From Prorocentrum cordatum (lineage: Eukaryota > Sar > Dinophyceae > Prorocentrales > Prorocentraceae): a stretch of DNA of 64,000 nucleotides. A program made the position numbers and the translations under genes. How positions within the stretch are numbered: the stretch's first letter is position 1; every line of letters starts with the position of its first letter. The notes below the pieces were generated by a model. That model was not told the DNA's origin. It did no database searches and was given only the letters and a program-made list of their open reading frames with translations. Location of the stretch: the NCBI GenBank assembly GCA_963575745.1, contig CAUYUJ010014590.1, forward strand, positions 107,501-171,500, in the 5' to 3' direction. Of this stretch, positions 10,773 to 21,919 are shown piece after piece.

Positions 10773-11607
10773 AAGGAGTGATGCGACTGCTGCTGTGGCG
10801 GGCGCCAAGAGACGCAGATGCTTGACGACGTTGCTCCAGGTGGTCTATGGCACTGCTGATCCAGGAGGTGGTCTCAAGCGCCAGTTGATTCGCGAATGGG
10901 TCGTTCTTTGGCTTGCCCAGCCGCGCCTGCGCCTTAGGATAAGGAAGGCTTGGTCCTCGGCGCTGGCGACGCCCAAGCAGGGCATTGCCATTCGCTGGAA
11001 TGATGTTCGGGGGCCGATCGCGGCCTAGCAGGCGACGTTGATCCAGGTCGGGTGGGATCCACGGCCTCCGCTGGTTTGGTCTCGCCCGCTCTCGGACGGC
11101 ACGATTGGCGATTGGCTTGTCCCCAGCTTTAGTGATGAGCAGTTCGGCACAGTAGTGATGGCGCGCGTCGATGATGTGATTGGTGCTTCCATGGGTGATT
11201 GCATTGCTCAGCGGTGGCAGGCAGCTTTCCAGCATGTTGCAGGTCAGGGCCTGGTTGACGGCGCCGACATGACGACGGTGCGAACCGAGCTGAATCGCTT
11301 CGAAAAGCGCATGCAGTTTGACGAGTGGTCCGCCGACTTTGCAGTCTTGGGGAGTGGCCAGTGGACTCGTGAGAGGCAGATTGCTGCAGGCTGTGCCTGC
11401 CCGCCCGTGTGCCCCCGCTGCCAAGAATGGCTTGAAACTGCAGTGCGTCGAATTTGGATGTGCCCCGCGATCCGCGCGCGCGAGGATTTTGAAGACTGGT
11501 TTTCTGGTTCCCCAAGCCCTCGAGAGCCTCGATGCCCGGCCTGCGCTGCGGTTCCGCGGGGTGCCCCTGAAGGGCCTTATGGTGCCGAGGTTTGTGGAGG
11601 CCCCTGA
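10765..11607 (+). pseudogene. LINE fragment: thumb/connection and CCHC-like zinc knuckle
   Basis: Two frames in the same phase (10765-11028 and 11038-11607), separated by a TAG at 11026-11028. The first carries WVVLWLAQPRLRLRIRKAW, the second a helical connection (TELNRFEKRMQFDEW). Then comes CPPVCPRCQEWLETAVRRIW with a further CP, a C-x2-C...W-x-C-P zinc-knuckle arrangement commonly found between RT and RNase H in these elements. Confidence 0.65.
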
Positions 11608-11739
11608 TGTAGCCCAGACGGTCCTTCTTGGGGAGGGAGGTGTTTCGGGCCACTGGGTCGCCCTTGGAGCCCCCCCCCCCTTGCGCATCTCCGGGGGTGG
11701 CTCTTGGGGCGGGCGTGGCGCGGGCCCCGGGGGGAGGCG

Positions 11740-12300
11740 ATTCGGCCCGGCGATTGTTGTCATGAACCAGGAACCCCCGTCGCCCTTCTGGAGCCCCGTG
11801 CGTGGCGTTGCTCAGGTCCTGGTCGGTAGGCAGCAGGCGGTGCCGCGTGCTGAACTCCAAACTTTCTGCTTGGCACTTGAGAGCTCGTCTGGCCCTATCT
11901 GCTACGTGACTGACCGTGCGAGTTTAGTTGCCGATTGGCGCTCTGGCCGTGCCGGGTCTCTTTGGGGCCAACGGTGACCTTTGGGTCCGTGTCGGGCGTG
12001 CTCCGGAGGCCCGCGGCCTTGGGGGTGTCTCCGTGCTGTGACCCCCCCCGCACCGTGAGGAAGAGTCGCAACAGTTTGAGACGAAATCCGAATTGTTTTT
12101 GAGCCTGGGCAGCGCCTGTGCCGACGCTTGGGCGGGCACTGCGGCCCAGTGGGCCTGGGGCTGGCGCGTGGCGCCCCCCGCCCCTCGGGCGGATCTCTGT
12201 GGCGCGACGGCGGCGCTGGTGAGGCTCAGAGCTCGGCGCGCGCTGCTCGCGGCGCTCGAGGTTGAACCGTGGATCGGTGAGAGACCGCCTAGCGTCAAGC
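11740..12300 (+). pseudogene. LINE fragment: RNase H domain
   Basis: QQAVPRAELQTFCLALE (E of the catalytic set) and ICYVTDRASLVADW (second D) lie in order in one phase up to 11977. NGDLWVRVGRA follows across a frameshift, and a cysteine-poor tail (LGSACADAWAGTAAQWAW) in a third phase. The first catalytic aspartate is not readable. RNase H removes the RNA template during retrotransposition; this copy is broken. Confidence 0.65.
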
Positions 12301-12333
12301 AGCCGCTTAACCCAGCCGCTTACGCCGTAGCGT

Positions 12334-12780
12334 TTGGAGGTGGCTCTGAAATCTAGGTCTCACGATTTTGCGCCGTTCGCTGGTCGCTGGAGGTGTAGGC
12401 TGTGTAAGGGTGTTGTCCCGGGGGGCAGGCTGCTCAACGGCGCCTCGACCCCGTGCAGTGATCCGCCCTTCGCCGCGTCGCTGGGATCGCATGAGGCGCT
12501 GGGTTACCTGCGGAGTATGGCGAGGGTTTCGGGGCGATCTCGGGGGGGGGCGCGCGTCGGCGGGGTGCCCCTGGATCCCAGCCACCGTCTCGCCATGGTG
12601 AAGGCCTGCGGGCTGTTCTTCTTCATGGCGCGCGGGCGCGCAGCCGCTGCTGATGCGCGAAATCTTGTCGGCGAGCGCCCCCCCCCCCCCCCCCCCCCCG
12701 CATCGGAAAGGGGGGGGGGGATTTTCAGAGAATTCAGCGAGGCTTGTTTCTTGGCTATCGTGGTCCACCAGCGCCCGTGA
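12334..12780 (+). pseudogene. LINE fragment: C-terminal CxxC segment
   Basis: Starts with FAPFAGRWRCRLCKGVVPGG, a single CxxC pair after a W, as seen at the C-terminal end of related retroelement polyproteins as I remember them. It then runs into a poly(C)/poly(G) stretch at 12677-12720. The end of the element is uncertain. Confidence 0.4.
12677..12720. repeat. C-run facing G-run
   Basis: About 23 C, then GCATCGGAAA, then about 10 G. It can fold as a hairpin or quadruplex, and its length is likely to be unreliable in an assembly. Confidence 0.8.
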
Positions 12781-13242
12781 TGGCGGCGACCGCAGTGGGC
12801 GCTGTGAGCCGCGCGCCACCCGCTCCTGGAGCTCAGGTCGGAGGAACGCCTGTTCAGGGGCCAGCGGGGGAGGCGCCCGACCCACTAGACGAGTATTTGA
12901 GGCTCTCGTCGTCGCGCCATCCGTGCGAGACGGCGACCCTGATGTGCGCTGAAGCCGAGGGGGTTCCGTGCCGTGCTGCTGCTGCTGCCGCCCCGTCTGC
13001 CGCCGCTGCCTTCAGAGGGGTAGCGGTCGGCTCCGCGTGTCGAGCTCCTGCGGCAACGGTGGCGGCGCTTCGCAGCAGCTGGCAGCGGCAGCTGGAGACA
13101 GTGGTGACAGTGATTGATGGCCGCTTGCGCGGCGCTCAGCAGAGTCCAGCAGAGTCCTGCCTTCTCCTCTCGCCTCCTGCCTCCTCCTCCTCCTCTTTCT
13201 CCTCCTCTTCCTTCTCCTCCCTTCTCCTCCTGCGTGTGGAAG

Positions 13243-13580
13243 GCACGGTGGAGTGCAAGGCAGCGCGGGTGATTTTTGGACCTCGCGGTTCCGTCGGGGG
13301 GCTGCGAGCTGTGCGATTGTCGCCACGATCGTGGGCTCCCAGGAAGCACGGTGGAGTGCAGGGCAGCGCGGATCATTTCGGGACCTCGCGGCTCCGTCGG
13401 GGGGCTCGCGCAATTGTCGCCACCTTCGTGGGGTCCTGGGAGGCACGGCGGGGTGCAGGGCAGCGTAGATCACTTCGAGACTTCGCGGCTCCGCCGGAGA
13501 CTGCAAGCTGCGCACATGTCGCAACGATCGTGGGCTCGTGGGAGGCACGGTGGGGTGCAGGGCAGCGCGGGTCGTGCATA
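13243..13580 (+). repeat. ~100-bp minisatellite, about 3.5 copies
   Basis: The anchor GCACGGTGGAGTGCA recurs at 13243, 13346, 13443 and 13545 (spacing 103, 97, 102). Each copy carries a GACCTCGCGGCTCCGTCGG-like block and a TTGTCGCCACGATCGTGGG-like block. A CTCCTC-rich tract lies just before it (13155-13232). Confidence 0.9.
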
Positions 13581-16500
13581 TCTCCCGATGTGTTTTTGTG
13601 CATGAAGCGTTCATACAGATAGTCGCTTCGTGTGGAAAATGGGCCGGGCACGCCTGAGGTCATTTTGTTGTGGCGCGCCCCCCATGCATCTCAACCTTTC
13701 CCTGGGGCCCGCCTTTTGACCCGAATAAGTTTCGTTTACGGTCGTGGGGCAGAGTGACGGCCTGAAAAGTTCGATCATTTTGAACAGTTGGCCTTGACGA
13801 TCTTTGCTGTTGCGACGCCTTGATGCTTAGTCATACCAAAAGGGGTCCGAGAGGATGGGTTGGAGGAAACCGCCAGCGGCGCCGATGCGTTGCCGAGGTT
13901 GCCGATGCAGCGCGGTCATCCGGCCACATCTACTCGTACCCAATCTAGGAGGCTTCTACAGGTGTGAGGCAATGCCAGGCAGGGAGGGCTTTTTAGAAAC
14001 GGGCGGTTTGCCCCCCTCGGAGCGGCAACCGCTCCGAACGTCGTGCGTCACGAGCTTCTTCTGTGCCGTGAGTCCCCCGGGCATGCTTGGTATCGTGGGA
14101 CGCTTTGCGGTGGTCATACTTTGCGTCGCGCCGCGATCGGGAGACCGCTCTTCTCCATCTCGACGTCGCCGACGCATCGCCAATGCTGCATCGGCGGTGC
14201 GGCGCGACTCTCCGACCCCCCCCCGCTCTGTCGCTCTGTCCCATCTGGGAGAGGCCTCTTGTTGGAAAAAAGGGGGGGTCCTGCAGGCTCTCGCTGTGTC
14301 GGGCTCCAGGGACGCGCTTCCCCACGCCCCGCGAAGCCGCCAGGAAACACCGCCCAGGATGAAGAGGTGAGAAAATGATCGTGGGGGGCAACCTTTGGGT
14401 CCAGCCGTTTCCGCCAGGGTCCTCCGACCCCCTCCGCTCCAGCCCCAGTTGGGAGGTCCACACCTGAGGTAAGTCGGCCGTCCCCATTTGTGTCCATGAG
14501 GCGTCGGATGCTCGGCGCCGTTGGTGGAGGTTCTCTTGAGGTGCCAGCGGAGGCTTCTTTGGGTGCCGCCGAAGGTTCAGAGTTGATCCTCGATCCTGCA
14601 ATTATCCCTCGAGCCTCGATCCTCGGATCAACTGTCCCTCGATCCTCTGTCCCCGATCCCGCATCCTCGAACTTCGATCTTCGGACATCGATCCTCAGAC
14701 CTCGGTCTCGATCCTCAGACCTCGGGCTCGATCTTGAGCCCGTTCATCGGCCGAACAGGCTCCAGCGCCAAGGGTGCTCCGAAGAGAACCCTGGGGGAGG
14801 CCGAAGTTGGCCAACAGGCTCCCCTTGTGTTCTTTTGACCCGACGCCTAAGGAGGCATCTTCCCTGACCACTCCAGGAGGACGAGCAGAAATAGCAGCAG
14901 GATCTCTGGTTTTGAGTCCACTCCGAGGCTCGAAGCAGCCTAGCAGCTACATCTGGTCGCCAGACCCCGACGCCATGAACTTTTGACCCATTCCCCGCGA
15001 CAGTTTTTTTTCATCCTGAGTCGTTCTTCGACTGCCCCAGGCCAGGCCAGGGCCCCCGGAACCAGCAATTGACAAGACACACCCGTCGTGGTTTTGCCAT
15101 GGCCCCATGGGGGTCTGGGCCCATCATGTTCTGGAGGGTCATTTCTGCTCGGCGCTCTGGAGGGCCCACGACTGGGGCCCCTGGCGCGCCGCCCGCACAG
15201 GAGGGCTGGGCCGCTGGCATGCCCGTCAGGGTGCCCACGGGCGCGCCGCTGCCCACGCCTGCAGGCCGTCGGCCGTCGTTTCCGGACTCGGCGGCGACTA
15301 CAGTGGACGTGGCCGGATGGGTTGGTTTGGCGGGGTCCTCTGCAGAGGTCGGCCACGCGCAGAGGCGGGTAGGGGGAGGGGGGGGAGGCCTCTTAGAAGT
15401 ACCCCTGCTCCTAAGAAGCCTTCCCCCACCATACCCCCGTCTGCGCGCCGCCATAGTTCGTGCAATCGTTCGTATGTGATACGCACGTCGTTCAATATCG
15501 GCACGTGGCTGCCACGCGCCATGCGCCACAGGATGAACCATTGCATTGTTTTGGCCACTCTAGTCCGAAAGACCCCCTTGGCCCGGATCGAACTTGGACG
15601 TGGTGTGGGATCGGCGCCGTTGGGGCTTTGGAGGTCACCTGGTTGCGCCACAAGGTTTTGTTGGGCCCTCGTCGGGGCGCGGCAGAGATCTCAGTCGTGG
15701 TCCTCGCCCGCCCCCCCACCCCAGGCGCCGGTTGCAGTCCACATCCTTTGCAAACCAAGCCCTTCGGAGTCGCCGAGAGACCCTCAGAGGAGCAAGAGGT
15801 CATGATAACGGCCGAGGGATAAGAAAATGCACGGCATAGATCTAAATTTTCGGAGCTCCCCGCGGGTTTCTCATATCGGCGCTGGTCCTGCCCCCTCCCT
15901 CTCCTGGCGGCGCCTCCGGCGCCGCCCCTGCCGCGCTCCTCGCGCCAGGGAGGGGTTCCAGCGCAGATTCAATAATTCCGCGCTGACCTCCGAAAGTCAC
16001 TTGGCTCCAGGACCGTCAAACATCGACCCTGGATGAACAGCGGGAAGGGGTCCAGACCTCTGGGCGGGTCCACGTCGTGAGCAGATCATGATCTCGGGGG
16101 TCTGGGTCGCAGAGCCCAGTTCGATCCGACCTGTCCGATCCGATGCCGATCCGATCCGGTTCCGATGTTCCTCTGCATCGCCACGGAGCAGGCGGGCGCC
16201 GAGGGAAACGGGACCTGCGGCTTTCCCTGGACCTGGAGCCTCCACCAAGGTGGTGGGCCATGTCCCGCCCCTCCCACCAAGAGGAGGCGCGGAGGCGACG
16301 CCTGAGAGCAGCCATGGGGACGAGGTCAATGGGTCTCCGCACTTTTTGAATCGATTCTTGTGTGTATTCGGAATTTGCTTTTGAATTGTTCACATCATTC
16401 TGCACACTGCCTTGTTGTACTCATGCATTGCTGGCACAGGATCGAGGAATCATGCGCTCGGGGTGGCCGGCGAGTGAATTTGTCGAGGATGTCTTACGCG

Positions 16501-16689
16501 GAGCTGATTCCTTCTCATACATCATATGCGGGAGTGCGGGGGGCCCGGACCCCGGGCCGGGACACCCTCCCGGATTTCCCCCCCCCCCCCCCTTCCTTTT
16601 GGGCCCCCCCCCTGGGGCCTCCCGGGGCCCCCCCCCAGGCCGACCAAAAGAGTTCCAGGGAGCCCGACTCAGCGACAAGAGCGGCGCAA
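13581..16689. other. Intergenic with degenerate repeats, no supported gene
   Basis: Includes a partial foldback family C sequence near 14145-14230, a degenerate series of CTCGATCCTCGGA words (14580-14740) and C-rich runs near 16577-16640. I recognise no protein domain. Confidence 0.4.
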
Positions 16690-17185
16690 TAGCGCCCACG
16701 ACGACCCAAGATGGCCTCAAGATGGCCGAAAAGCCCCCAAGAGGCCACCAATACGCGCCAAGAAGGCTCAACAATGCTTTCCAAGAGCGCCCCAGATGCC
16801 TGAAGTTGCCCCATTCCCTTGCGTTTTCAGCATACTCGCTTCTTCGGTCTTAACAGCGTATAACAGCGTCCAAGACGGCCCAAGAGGCCTCCAAGATCGC
16901 CTCAAGACGGTCCAAGAGGCCCCCAAGAGAGCCCCAGTAGAGCCCCAAGACTGCCCAAGAGCGTCCAAGAGGCGCCCCTGACGGCCTGAGATAGGCCAAA
17001 GGCTCCACCTCACATTCCGAGCCCCCCGCCCCAAGTCGACCCCACAGACCGCCAGCAGGCCCCCAAGAGGCACCCAAGACGCTCAAAAGAGGCTCCAAGA
17101 GGCCCCAAACAGCTCCCAAGAGGCCCCATAGAGGCTTCACAAGTGGCTCCCAAAGGCGCCCGAGAAGCATGCCAAGGGACCCCAA
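16690..17185 (-). repeat. GGCCTCTTGGGG interspersed repeat, block 3 (inverted)
   Basis: Words such as CAAGAGGCCCCCAAGA on the plus strand, i.e. the reverse of blocks 1 and 2. The core at 16800-16875 has CCATTCCCTTGCGTTTTCAG and AGCGTCCAAGACGGC. The core of the block at 60478 has CACATTCCCTTCGG, TTTTTAGCATG and AGCGTCCAAGACG, so the core is conserved between copies. Confidence 0.8.
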
Positions 17186-17394
17186 ACAGGTATCCCACAA
17201 GCCTCTGACCCACAACCCAGACACGGTGGCAGTATGAGCCGACGACCCGTAGATAAGCAAACAAATAGCCTGGTGAAGGGCGCAACCTTTTGCAGTCACG
17301 CGTAGCGTAGGTCGCGGCCCTTTCTTCATATACTGCGTGCCGCGGGGCAATGCGGATAGGGGGCGTGCGCAGGCGCGCTGAACTCCTTGTTGTG

Positions 17395-17600
17395 GTCACG
17401 GTCCGCGTGAAGGGTGTGCCGAATATATTTTGGATGCACCCGCGGGAATACGCCCACTGACGCAGCAGGTGCAGCTCCCTGTGGGGCACCACCCGTGTGA
17501 GGCATGTGCCGAAATGGGCGGGGCGGGGGCACGCCATGCGAAGTTGCCCATGTGCTCCACAGGTGGAGCTCCTTCCAGGGCACGATTCGCGCGAGGGGCG
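17395..17600 (-). repeat. Old inverted copies of the ~90-bp satellite
   Basis: GTGCCGAAATGGGCG, GCAGCTCCCTGTGGGGC and GGTGGAGCTCCTTCC are reverse-complement matches to the satellite at 57262-58520. There are about three diverged units. It shows the satellite, or its progenitor, was present 40 kb away in the opposite orientation. Confidence 0.6.
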
Positions 17601-17839
17601 AACCGGTTTCCACTTGAGAGGCAAACCAATCTTGGAGGAGATAATTTTGGTGGCTTCGCAACGTCGCATTTGACATGTGCTGATGGATGCGGTGCAGGAG
17701 CAGCAGCTGCCGCCGAATTATTGGTTGCAGTTCAAGGCTGCGTGGCTGCTACGGCAGCTACCAGGCTTCAGGTAAGTGGCCGGAGCCACGCGATGGAACC
17801 AACCGACATAAGCGTGTGATCCGTTGGCAATAAAAAATT

Positions 17840-17985
17840 GCCCAAGATGGCATCAAAACGGTACCAGTACGGCCCAAAGAGATTTCCAAGATGGCCCAGG
17901 AGGCCCCCAAGACGGCTCCCAAACGGCCCATAATACCCCGAAGACCGTATATCCAGCATGCTTCCGAGAGGCTCCACGACGGCTT
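17840..17985 (-). repeat. GGCCTCTTGGGG interspersed repeat, short block
   Basis: GCCCAAGATGGC and CCCAGGAGGCCCCCAAGA words, same orientation as block 3. No core is visible. Confidence 0.65.
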
Positions 17986-18394
17986 AGAGACGGCTGGCAG
18001 TGGCCAGTAAGCTCTCTAACAATGCCCTCGAGAAACCAAAGTCATCGAATTGTGCGACCTGGAGGAGGTTCCTGGCTTTCGTTGCATATTGGTTTGGCCC
18101 CAGATGCGTGACGAGGAGGGCGGGGCGGCCTTCGATGCGCCCAGGCTCGGCCCTGGTGGCGTGTTCTACGGAGCCAGACTCGGGCACCCCTCCTCTTTGC
18201 TCAGTTCCTCCCCCGGTCCCAGGGCGGATTGAGAGAAGCGCAAGATGCGCGGAAGAAGCCTTCGCAATTCCCCTACACGTCGCCGGGATCCCCAATTTTA
18301 ATTTCCGCAGGCCCCATTACCGCCCCCAAAGAAGCTCCATAGTTGCTTATTTGTGCCTCATTGGCAAGTCGCGATGCGAGTTCCTTGGGCGCGG

Positions 18395-18434
18395 CTAGAA
18401 CCTGAGCGCGCGCGAAGCGCGCGCGTGGTTCTAG
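18395..18434. mobile_element. 40-bp foldback element (family E), copy 1
   Basis: CTAGAACC - TGA - GCGCGCGC - GAA - GCGCGCGC - GT - GGTTCTAG: two nested perfect inverted arms around a 3-nt loop. A copy differing at one base lies at 62535-62574, 44 kb away, with unrelated flanks, so it is a dispersed unit and not a local palindrome. No coding capacity. It could be a mini-MITE or a structured RNA-related element. Confidence 0.8.
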
Positions 18435-18450
18435 TTGACGAGCAACGATC

Positions 18451-18672
18451 GGCCTCCTAGATGGGTCCGAGTAAATGGGGTCGGAGGATCGCGCCGCATC
18501 GCCGATGCAGTGGCGATGCGGTTCGATGCGGAGCTCGATTTCTTCACGTCGACGTCGCCGATGCATCGCTTATGGCGACGATGCATCCGGTGCATCGCCG
18601 ATGCGTCGCCGATACATCGCCGATGCATCGCCGATGCATCGGCGATGCTACTCCGACCCCATCTACGAGGCC
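18451..18672 (+). mobile_element. Foldback element family C, copy 1
   Basis: Ends are inverted repeats: left GGCCTCCTAGATGGG, right reading GGCCTCGTAGATGGGG on the reverse strand. Inner parts are GGGGTCGGAG and multiple CATCGCCGATGC words. The inner left end matches the reverse complement of the right end of the copy at 42802-42974 over more than 40 bp. Partial copies lie near 14145-14230 and 42425-42480. It is 222 bp with no coding capacity. Confidence 0.7.
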
Positions 18673-19029
18673 TCTAATAACGAGCTTGGGGTGGCCTGTG
18701 AATGGATTTGTCGAGGATGTCTCAAGCGAAGCGCTTGTCTTGCAGAGATCGTGGCTATCTTGGACCGTCTTGGGGGCCTCTGGGGGCCCTTTTTTACCCG
18801 TCTGGGGGCCCTGTGTAAAGTCACGCGACCGACCCCGAGCGCGCCTCAAAGCGCCCGGAAGACTTCGTGGATGCAAGCATGGTACACTTTATACAGTCGG
18901 CCCAGATTGGTAGGTCGACCCTGCCAAATCAAGGGTACCCTTATGTCCTGTGTCTCGCGACCCATGCTTCCTGCATTCCTGCGGCAATGTGGCCCTCGGA
19001 GGGGTCTTGTGTCCTCTCGCGTGTCCTCT

Positions 19030-19775
19030 CCAGTCAAGCCCGACTGTCTGGGATTCTGGCCTCGGGGGCGCGAACCCGTCGTGGTTCACTACGCGTCAAA
19101 GGGCCCAGATCCGAATTCCCGGGAGACGATGGGGGATCCGAGCAGCCTCCCTCCCCTGACATACGTTCCAACGCGCAGAGTGACGTATTGCGCTTTTGGG
19201 CAGCCGCCTGGGGAGCGCGAGCCCGCCGAGATTCCGAAAAGATTCTGACCTCGGGGGAGCAAATCTTGAGTGCTTGCACCTGCAGATTTTTTTCCGTATG
19301 AGCTTCGCCCCCTGCCGCCGGACCCTTCTCGGAGAACGGGGCATGCAAGAGCTATGTTGTGAGGCCTGGGCGCCGGCATGAAGCAGCGCCAGAATTCCGA
19401 ACGGGGGTGCCACTTACAAAAGAAAACGACATTACGAAAATGGAGTACTTTACGAGGGTTTGTGATTTCGGGGACGCGATGAACAGCTAATTTAAAAGGG
19501 ATCGTGGCTTCGGGGACGCAACAATTGTTTAATCGACGGGAAAATATTGCCTTGGAGACGCGAGCATCATACAATTGACGAAGTATGATGGTTCCGGGGG
19601 CGCGAACATCGCGTAACCTGCGAAGGTGGATGGCCTCGGGGACGCGAATCTCGCGTTAAATTAAAAGTGATGACGGCCTCGGGGGCGCGAATCTTGGGGA
19701 GGGATTCTGGCCTCGGGGACGCGAGCACGGTGTAATTTACAAGGGTTCATGGATTCGAGGGCGCGAGCCGAATAC
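19030..19775 (+). repeat. Degenerate ~42-bp minisatellite
   Basis: The core GGCCTCGGGGACGCGAA (variants TTCGGGG, CCGGGGGCGCGAA) recurs about every 41-44 bp from 19451 to 19770, with isolated copies near 19055 and 19238. An AT-rich spacer of the TAATTTAAAAG type lies between cores. About eight copies are clear. Confidence 0.8.
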
Positions 19776-20019
19776 ATTTCGACGTGTCCAAGAACCCCCC
19801 CAGAAATTCTGACCCCCCTCAATGCGAAGGTGCCCACAGCGGTTTTCGACTCCCCCCCTTCGCGCGGACTTCAACAATTCGCAGTAGGAAGCACTCAGAA
19901 ATGTATCACGGGAGACTGGAAACTGGAACTGGAGCAGGTAGCAGCAAGCCGATGCCGCGAAACCTGGTGGTCTCGCAAGGGGGCCGCCGGTCTTGGTTTT
20001 CTAAGGGAACTAAGCCTGG

Positions 20020-20300
20020 GTGTCGGTCTGGCGGCTCCGTGGTGGCTGTCGTGACCCCGTCGCCGCCTCGTCGCCGCCCGTCGTCTCAAGCTGGGTAGGT
20101 GCTGGTCTGGCGGCTCATTGATGCCGTGGCCGCCCCGTCGCCGCCTCGTCGCCGCCTGTCTTTTGGGCCTGCGGGTCTGGTGGCTCCGCCCGGCGACGGG
20201 GCTGCGACGCCAACCGGGCACCGATGCCCAAACGACGGGCGGGAACGAGGCGGCGACGGGGCGGCGACGGCGACCACGGAGCCGCCAGACCAGCATCCAA
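20020..20300. repeat. Inverted modules of GGTCTGGCGGCTCCGTGG
   Basis: The block GGTCTGGCGGCTCCGTGG ... CGCCGCCTCGTCGCCGCC at 20025 and 20103 is present as reverse complement at 20240-20295 (GAGGCGGCGACGGGGCGGCG ... CCACGGAGCCGCCAGACC). The arms are ~60 bp and imperfect, around a ~130-bp middle. The words are shared with the array at 2950-3780. Confidence 0.7.
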
Positions 20301-20737
20301 GTTCCAGTTAGAGCAACAAGTGAAAATCCTTACGTGCAAGCGCTGCTTGGGTAACTCTATTTTGGGTAGTAATTGACGTCCGCGCGAGGGGCGGAACCCG
20401 ATACCCAGAGGCCATCCCAGAACTTACGGGGGCGCCTTCAGAATTTCACGGGGGTGCCATGGGACACGTGGAAGTATCACATGTTCGCCAGCGTGGACAC
20501 CAATCAGCGTGCTTGTAGAATTCTACGTTGCCCAATCTATGTGGTGCATTTAGTTTTGACAAATCGACTGTCAACTTCCATGCCCTTGCAAACATCCATC
20601 CGCAACTTGGTCTGCAAAACCCATGCGGCGGCGATTGCGATGCGTACCTGGCGTTGGCTGGTGCATCTTTGCGGCCGCGCTAGCCCGCGCATGCTCGCAC
20701 ACACACACACACAGCGGCCAGCTAGTTTGGCGCGACT
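20301..20737. other. Intergenic, nothing recognised
   Basis: A (CA)n run lies at 20700-20712. No gene supported. Confidence 0.4.
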
Positions 20738-21145
20738 GGCGCGGCCGCGGTGGCGGTGACCGCTGGACATTTCCCAACGAGCATTTCAATGTGAGTCGGT
20801 AACCAGGGCGGGCGCGGTATCATGGCGACGCCGACAACGGTAGACACGATTCTGACAGTAGCGATGATGGTCGCGATGGTGGCGAGGACGACGGCAAAGC
20901 CAATAACGGCGCCGATGTTGATCAGTCCCGGTGGTATCTTCGCGTCGGCGATGAAGGCTTTCCAAGGAGTTCGACATGCGCGCGCGGCCGACGCGCGTTG
21001 GTGGCCCAGGTGGTATTCTTTAACGCGGATCATGCCCCCCCCCGGCGCGCGCGCAACGGCGTTCGTATGGGTCTGGCATGCGGTGCGGGGGGCCCTTTTG
21101 GCAGAATTTGATGAACAGGTTGGGAAATTCATGGTTTCAAGTCGA
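20738..21145 (+). repeat. ~350-bp three-copy module, copy 1
   Basis: Blocks in order: GCGGCCGCGGT..., GAGTCGGTAACC, GGGCGGGCGCGGTAT, a tract rich in GATG/ACGACGGC triplets, TTCGACATGCGCGCGCGG, and GTGGCCCAGGTGG. It ends near GCAGAATTTGATGA...ATGG. The same order is found at 21920-22370 and 22600-22935. Confidence 0.7.
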
Positions 21146-21507
21146 ACTCGCAAGACCGCGAGTGCATGATTTTTGGTAATTGATTTGGACGAAAAACCAT
21201 GTGTTTGGATATATTTTCGGGACCGGAGGTTTTTGACATCGCTACGGAACCTCAGGTTCTTGCAGGATTCCGGCATACGCGCGCGATGAGGAGCGCCAGT
21301 CAGCACTTGCTTTTTTGTTGCCAGGGATTCTTGCGACAGCACGCGCGCCTGGGCGTTCGGACGCTTCTGTCAGGCCCGCGCAAAAGGCCAGTATGGTAAC
21401 CTCCAAGGAACATGTTGAAACGCTTATGGCTTTTTTGATCAAAAGTTCGCAACAGCGCGGGCCTTTTTTGTCAAAACCATGGTTGCGAATCATTTTTGTT
21501 CTCTCTC

Positions 21508-21550
21508 TCCATCTCTCTCTTTTTTTGTTCTCTCTCTCTCTCTCTCTCCC
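21508..21550. repeat. (CT)n-rich microsatellite
   Basis: Two runs of TCTCTC separated by TTTTTTTGTT. Repeat-derived open frames only. Confidence 0.85.
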
Positions 21551-21919
21551 ACATCTATTTACATATATACATGAGCAAGATTTTCAGGCTCGCTGCGCTT
21601 CGCCTTGTAAACTTGATCCTTGCACCTACATGTTGAATTGACTCTGCGGTTCGCATATTGATGTAGCCGCAGTGTTGCTACGACCCGTTCCCGAACCTGA
21701 CGTTGGGTGGGCTAACCTGGCGCAGCGCCGCTTGGCAACAGGCCCGACGGGTTCCGTCCAAACCGAACGCCGGGTTCGGCATTCGCCCAGCACGAAGGGA
21801 CGGTAGCTGCGGTCGCCAGTTGTCTCGCTCCGGAGGCGACGCTCGCAGAAGACTGATGCGGCCGAGGCCCAAACGAGAGTACCATTCTCACACACGGATG
21901 CGGCACGCGCTGGGGCAGT

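Larger units (their letters stand above)
7145..12780 (+). mobile_element. Degenerate non-LTR retrotransposon (LINE), dinoflagellate type
   Basis: Fragments of one polyprotein follow each other in the order expected of a LINE. They are a CxxC zinc ribbon (7200-7310), coiled coil (7490-7960), AP-endonuclease-like domain (8560-8770), reverse transcriptase palm and thumb (9920-10740), CCHC-like zinc knuckle (11390-11470), RNase H (11740-12200) and a C-terminal CxxC piece (12370-12420). All lie on the plus strand but in changing phases, with at least eight frame changes and several stops. Element ends, 3' tail and target duplication could not be placed, so the limits are approximate. Assignment rests on motif order and on family resemblance recalled, not on a search. 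Confidence 0.8.
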
